In this document: one piece after another, positions 61,201-64,000 of the stretch
Layout of the letters: each line of letters starts with the position of its first letter
Position numbering within the stretch: the stretch's first letter is position 1
Position numbers and translations under genes: made by a program
Source: Capilliphycus salinus
Lineage (GTDB): Bacteria > Cyanobacteriota > Cyanobacteriia > Cyanobacteriales > Microcoleaceae
Assembly (NCBI RefSeq): GCF_047276495.1
Contig: NZ_CP178543.1
Location: forward strand, 6,634,001 to 6,698,000
Length of the DNA stretch: 64,000 bases
Reading direction: 5' to 3'
The notes under the pieces: model-generated
The model's database searches: none
What the model saw: the letters and a program-made list of their open reading frames with translations, nothing else
Told to the model about the DNA's origin: nothing

Positions 61201-61587
61201 AATGGCGGTTTGGGTGATGACCGTATTGGCGGAAAAGGTGGAAATGATGCCCTATTTGGAGAGGAAGGCGACGATGATATTTGGGGCGATGATGGCGATG
61301 ACTTGCTGCGGGGCGGCTTAGGAAATGATACCTTAACGGGCGATGATTTTTCGGGCGGTCAAGGCGCCGATACGTTTGTTTTAGCCGTTGGAGAAGGAAC
61401 CGATACAATTGCCGATTTTGAAGTCGGTATCGATGTCATTGGTTTAACGGAAGGCTTGAGTTTTGAACAGTTAACGTTAGAAACTCAAGGACGAAATACT
61501 TTGATTAATTTCGGCGAGGATACGTTAGCAATTCTGCGAAATGTTGAGGTTTCTAGTCTAACCTCGTCTGATTTTAGTTTGGTTTAA
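58279..61587 (+). CDS. atypical alkaline-phosphatase-like RTX protein, 1102 aa
   Basis: The N-terminal ~235 residues and 675-900 form a split beta-propeller of the 'choice-of-anchor I' type: 'NVIDILDISNPTNP', 'ITANEGELSEDGDAEG', 'YYITANEGDEREE', 'GLERIGGIMVYDITDPTHPEFV'. Between them (about 238-650) is a phytase-type 'esterase-like' domain: 'LHFIATPDRGPNGEPTDVDGDG', 'FWMSDEYRPAIYHFNENGELI', 'NRGFEGMALD'. This layout is that of the atypical cyanobacterial alkaline phosphatases (PhoA type of Synechococcus). The C-terminal ~913-1034 holds RTX calcium repeats (GGEGDDVL, GDDGDDLL, GGLGNDTL), implying type I secretion. No N-terminal signal peptide. Confidence 0.78.
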   Translation: MTTNKLTVLGTYETNTFDEGGATIPAFDPETNRVFVVNNASNVIDILDISNPTNPNKIGELDISNFGNTPTGVAVQNGIVAVAVRSESNLEPGQAVFFDTEGNVLNSVEVGVLPDSIAFSPDGTKVITANEGELSEDGDAEGTISVINIANGIENLTLSTADFTAFNGQEEELRSRGVRILAGKMASEDLEPEAIAISPDSKTAFITLQENNTVAVVNLETATVTELQPLGLKDWSQGLPEVTQYRWNLSEEILGTTPAGQEILLGGMSGLFFEKQEGDTLHFIATPDRGPNGEPTDVDGDGTRERPFALPDYQPRLVRFSVDQSTGEININEQIFLTREVDGEQVPLTGLPNVQAGERGTAYTDEEPVDLLGNPLENDPFGADMESIVVAPDGTFWMSDEYRPAIYHFNENGELIDRFIPEGTAEAANVEEGTFGTETLPPVYAQRRTNRGFEGMALDTDQGKLYAWIQSPIDNPDVGNDANSRSSQVLRILEFDPASGESTGEYIYFLEGSPGVDKIGDAVYTGNGKFLVVERDDGIDATAEKFVFEVDLAGATNILGTELSQATDENALEGKTADDLVELGVQAVTKTKVLNLPSLGYVAGDKTEGLALLPNGSLAVINDNDFGLLPEEIPVDGSVPFNPSPTQTVLGIVDFSGFNQLDASDRDGEINLQNWPTLGLYQPDEIKAFEVDGQTYYITANEGDEREENVRVEDVILDPVAFPNAEELQQEENLGRLSISGIDGDIDGDGDFDQLISFGARSFTIFDSNGNIVSDTGGEFEEITAQQFPEFFNSDNTENNFDNRSDNRGPEPEGNTIGEVNGRLYSFTGLERIGGIMVYDITDPTHPEFVQYINNRDFSGDPEAGTAGDLGPEGLTFISAEDSPTGRPLLVVGNEVSGSTTVYDFGSDAVMGSSGNETLLGTDNNDLIFAEPGDDVVAGLLGDDIIDGGEGDDVLRGDLNSRSPGGKVGGNDTINGGLGDDRIGGKGGNDALFGEEGDDDIWGDDGDDLLRGGLGNDTLTGDDFSGGQGADTFVLAVGEGTDTIADFEVGIDVIGLTEGLSFEQLTLETQGRNTLINFGEDTLAILRNVEVSSLTSSDFSLV

Positions 61588-61593
61588 CTCTTT

Positions 61594-61822
61594 GTAGGAT
61601 GGGTCAGATATTTAATTAAACTAACCCCAAAATAAAGCTTTCAGTCTGACCCATCACACCCGTAGGATGGGTCAGATAGTTAATTGAAAAACCCCCAAAT
61701 AAACCTTTCAGTCTGACCCATCAAACTTGTAAAATGGGTCAGATATTTAATTGAACTCACCCCAAAATAAACCTTTTAGTCTGACTCATCAAGCCTATAG
61801 GATGGGTCAGATAGTTAATTCC
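61594..61822. repeat. 67-68-base palindromic tandem repeat
   Basis: Units start at 61594, 61662 and 61729, with a partial fourth at 61797. Each begins GATGGGTCAGA and ends TCTGACCCATC (TCTGACTCATC in the third), so each unit is an inverted repeat able to form a long hairpin. The inner part is TTTAATT...CCCCAAAATAAA. Just after, 61842-61905 is bounded by AACCCGGTTTCTT and AACCAGGTTTTTT, like the element in the GNAT gene. Confidence 0.85.
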
Positions 61823-61981
61823 CATGAGATACAAGCCAAAAACCCGGTTTCTTTAACAACACAGATAGCCGATTTTCCGAGAACCGAAGAATAAACCAGG
61901 TTTTTTAGTCTCTACTCTCAATAACTATTAATTAAAAAAAATATTGATTTCAAAACTCAATCCTAAGATTATTATTTCAAC

Positions 61982-62021
61982 TTTAACTATATTTAATTTG
62001 AATATAATCCCATCTTAAACT
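61982..62021 (+). promoter_or_regulatory. candidate Pho box
   Basis: Octamers centred on TTAA: TTTAACTA (61982), TTTAATTT (61992), TATAATCC (62003) and CTTAAACT (62014). The last three step by exactly 11 bases, that is 3-base spacers, as in the cyanobacterial SphR/PhoB box (PyTTAAPyPy(T/A) direct repeats). It is 209 bases upstream of the GDPD start. Two octamers have one mismatch. Confidence 0.5.
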
Positions 62022-62229
62022 TCAAATGATACCTTGATTCACTGGGTCTGAAAAAGTAATTTTTCGATCAAATTACAGACTCAACTTTTTTTTTACCCGA
62101 TCCCGATCAACAGAATAGGAACGGAAATATCAATCCGTTTCAATGATCGAAGTAAAAAAAATTAGTAAATCTGGGTGCAGTACCAAACGATTTAATCAAT
62201 TGATCAAAACTTAGCATCTACCCCAAATT

Positions 62230-64000
62230 ATGGAAAACATCAAACTCGTTGGTTTTGCATCACTTCCGGCTGATACTTTTGCAGAAGGGCCGCCTGCGGG
62301 TGCAGATAATGGCAACGGCGAACCCATTTCTGGAAATGGAAGAACAGGCCCCTTTGACGGCCAACCCATTCAAGGGTTTAGCGGCGTACAATTTGCCCCC
62401 GGAAGCGACGGAAATACCTTCTGGTTTCTGTCAGATAACGGTTTTGGAAATATCAGCAATAGTTCCGATTATTTACTGCGTCTCTATCAAGTCGATCCGA
62501 ATTTTGTGGGAACAGAAAACGGCGATGGTAGCGTAGACGTTCAGGGTTTTGTACAACTCTCCGACCCGAATAATTTAATCCCGTTTGAGATTATCAACGA
62601 AGGAACAGAAGAACGTTTTTTAACCGGATCGGACTTTGATATTGAGTCAATTGTCGTCGAAGGGGATAGCCTTTGGATCGGCGATGAATTCGGCCCCTAT
62701 CTGTTAGAATTTAACTTGGATGGAGAACTCCAACAAGCGCCCATTTCTACCCCAAATATTCCCACCCTCAACACGTTAAACGGACAAGAACCCCTTGTTA
62801 TCGGACATCGGGGTGCCAGTGGAGAACGTCCCGAACATACTTTAGAAGCCTATAAATTGGCAATTGAACAGGGTGCAGATTTTATTGAACCGGACTTAGT
62901 TTCGACAAAAGATGGCGTATTAGTTGCCCGTCACGAAAACGAAATTTCTGGTACAACTGACGTCGCAGAACGTCCCGAATTTGCTGATCGCTTTACTACA
63001 AAAATAATCGATGGTCGGGAAATTAGCGGTTGGTTTACCGAAGATTTTACCCTAGAAGAACTCAAAACCCTCAACGCAAAAGAACGCATTCCCGAACTGC
63101 GAAATACTGCCTTTGATGATGATGGTTTAAAAGTTCCCACGTTGGCGGAAATTATCGACTTAGTTAAACAAGTTGAAGCCGAAACCGGGAAACAAATTGG
63201 CATCTATCCCGAAACCAAACATCCCACCTATTTCGACAGCATTGAACTTTCCCTCGAAGAACCGTTAATTGAGACATTAGTTGAGAACGAATTCACCGAT
63301 CCCAACCGGATTTTTATTCAGTCTTTTGAAGTCGGAAACCTTCAAGAACTGCACAATACAATCATGCCGGAAGCCGGGGTTGATCTTCCCTTAGTGCAGT
63401 TAATTGGTGGCGGTGGTGCGCCCTATGATTTCATTGAAAATGGCGATTCCCGCACCTATACTGATTTAATTACCCCCGAAGGTTTGGCGGAAATTGCAAC
63501 TTATGCGGATGGAATTGGACCTTCTAAACGGCGAATTCTTCCAGTAGAAACTGTTGATAATGATGGCAATGGCGAACCCGACGATATCGACGGAGACGGA
63601 CAAATTACCGACGCCGATCGCGTACTCGGTGAAACCACTTCTTTAATTGATGACGCCCACGATGCGGGTTTGTTAGTTCATCCCTACACTTTACGCAATG
63701 AAAGCGTATTTTTAGCCTCCGATTATAATGGAAATCCCGAGGTAGAATATGAACAATTAATTCAACTCGGCGCCGATGGTTTCTTTACCGATTTTCCGTT
63801 AACAGGCGATCGAGTTCGCGATCAAATTGTTGCAGAAGAAGTTCGGGCGCCGCAAAATCCTGACTTACAATTTAACAGTTTATCGGGTGAACCGCCTTTA
63901 GTGATCGCCCACCGGGGCGCCAGCGGAGATCGTCCCGAACACACGTTAGAAGCCTACGAACGGGCGATCGCGCAGGGTGCGGACTTTATTGAACCTGACT
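62230..64000 (+). CDS. two-domain glycerophosphodiester phosphodiesterase (cut by window end)
   Basis: The ATG at 62230 opens a frame that runs off the window (590 codons visible). Residues 1 to about 185 resemble the esterase-like/phytase propeller fragment of the previous gene ('GFSGVQFAPGSDGNTFWFLSDNGFG', 'DIESIVVEGDSLWIGDEFGPYLLEF'). A GDPD domain starts with HRGASGERPEHT (His193), then 'GADFIEPDLVSTKDGVLVARHENE' and 'IGIYPETKHPTYF'. These supply the HR, E-x-D and H catalytic residues. A second GDPD begins at His561 (HRGASGDRPEHT) just before the window edge. It would release glycerol 3-phosphate from glycerophosphodiesters outside the cell. No signal peptide; RTX-type export beyond the edge is possible. 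Confidence 0.85.
   Translation, partial: MENIKLVGFASLPADTFAEGPPAGADNGNGEPISGNGRTGPFDGQPIQGFSGVQFAPGSDGNTFWFLSDNGFGNISNSSDYLLRLYQVDPNFVGTENGDGSVDVQGFVQLSDPNNLIPFEIINEGTEERFLTGSDFDIESIVVEGDSLWIGDEFGPYLLEFNLDGELQQAPISTPNIPTLNTLNGQEPLVIGHRGASGERPEHTLEAYKLAIEQGADFIEPDLVSTKDGVLVARHENEISGTTDVAERPEFADRFTTKIIDGREISGWFTEDFTLEELKTLNAKERIPELRNTAFDDDGLKVPTLAEIIDLVKQVEAETGKQIGIYPETKHPTYFDSIELSLEEPLIETLVENEFTDPNRIFIQSFEVGNLQELHNTIMPEAGVDLPLVQLIGGGGAPYDFIENGDSRTYTDLITPEGLAEIATYADGIGPSKRRILPVETVDNDGNGEPDDIDGDGQITDADRVLGETTSLIDDAHDAGLLVHPYTLRNESVFLASDYNGNPEVEYEQLIQLGADGFFTDFPLTGDRVRDQIVAEEVRAPQNPDLQFNSLSGEPPLVIAHRGASGDRPEHTLEAYERAIAQGADFIEPD

Overview
The window is chromosomal DNA of a cyanobacterium, most likely a filamentous, non-heterocystous (Oscillatoriales-like) type. 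Support: the palindrome GCGATCGC (HIP1) recurs inside genes; Ycf54, a cyanobacterial glycogen synthase, an NB-ARC/WD40 giant and Uma2 nucleases are present; and intergenic DNA is full of heptanucleotide repeats and short palindromic elements. The genus cannot be fixed from this alone. No tRNA, rRNA, CRISPR array, transposase or prophage gene was recognised.

Layout. 1-4.6 kb: the end of an MFS transporter, small hypothetical genes, a lipoprotein and a large SLC13-type permease with two RCK_C domains. 4.7-9.5 kb: an ion-homeostasis block that opens with a sequence matching the ydaO/yuaA (cyclic di-AMP) riboswitch, followed by an ArsB/NhaD-type permease, an ExoD-like membrane protein and a KefB-type antiporter fused to two Usp domains. 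9.7-20.6 kb: housekeeping genes (pdxJ, ycf54, crtE with a DUF212 partner, nadK, a comF-like gene, a short LeuA-like enzyme, aroA) interspersed with cyanobacterial hypotheticals. 20.7-28.7 kb: a TspO-like protein, a Uma2 nuclease, a thioredoxin/NHL protein and a complete BMP-type (nucleoside-like) ABC importer operon.

28.7-34.3 kb is a molybdate-themed cluster. It has a HTH regulator with a molybdate-binding-like domain, a palindromic operator inside a divergent promoter region, a decayed HsdR fragment, modA, and a fusion of RTX repeats to a sulfite-oxidase-like domain that lacks the Mo-ligand cysteine. 34.3-39.2 kb holds a large hybrid histidine kinase whose start overlaps the end of a lipoprotein solute-binding protein. 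39.7-43.3 kb is a 1205-residue NB-ARC protein with 14 WD40 repeats. 43.4-52.6 kb contains glgA, a ROK kinase, a small ORF, a GNAT acetyltransferase carrying an inserted palindromic repeat, two solute-binding proteins, a PspA-like coiled-coil protein, a duplicated four-helix membrane protein, and many GGGGCGGGTT palindromic and tandem repeats. 52.6-55.9 kb is the plsX-fabH-fabD fatty-acid/phospholipid cluster on the minus strand.

56.2-64 kb carries a DacB-type carboxypeptidase, then two large secreted phosphoesterase-type proteins: an atypical alkaline-phosphatase-like RTX protein and a two-domain glycerophosphodiester phosphodiesterase cut by the window end. TTAA-centred sites at 10-11-bp spacing precede the second, which suggests Pho (phosphate starvation) control.

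The most interesting points are the candidate c-di-AMP riboswitch ahead of ion transporters, the molybdate cluster with its divergent operator and unusual fusion, the candidate Pho cluster, and palindromic repeats that have invaded a coding sequence. All functional calls come from reading the sequence and remembered family features; no database search was run.
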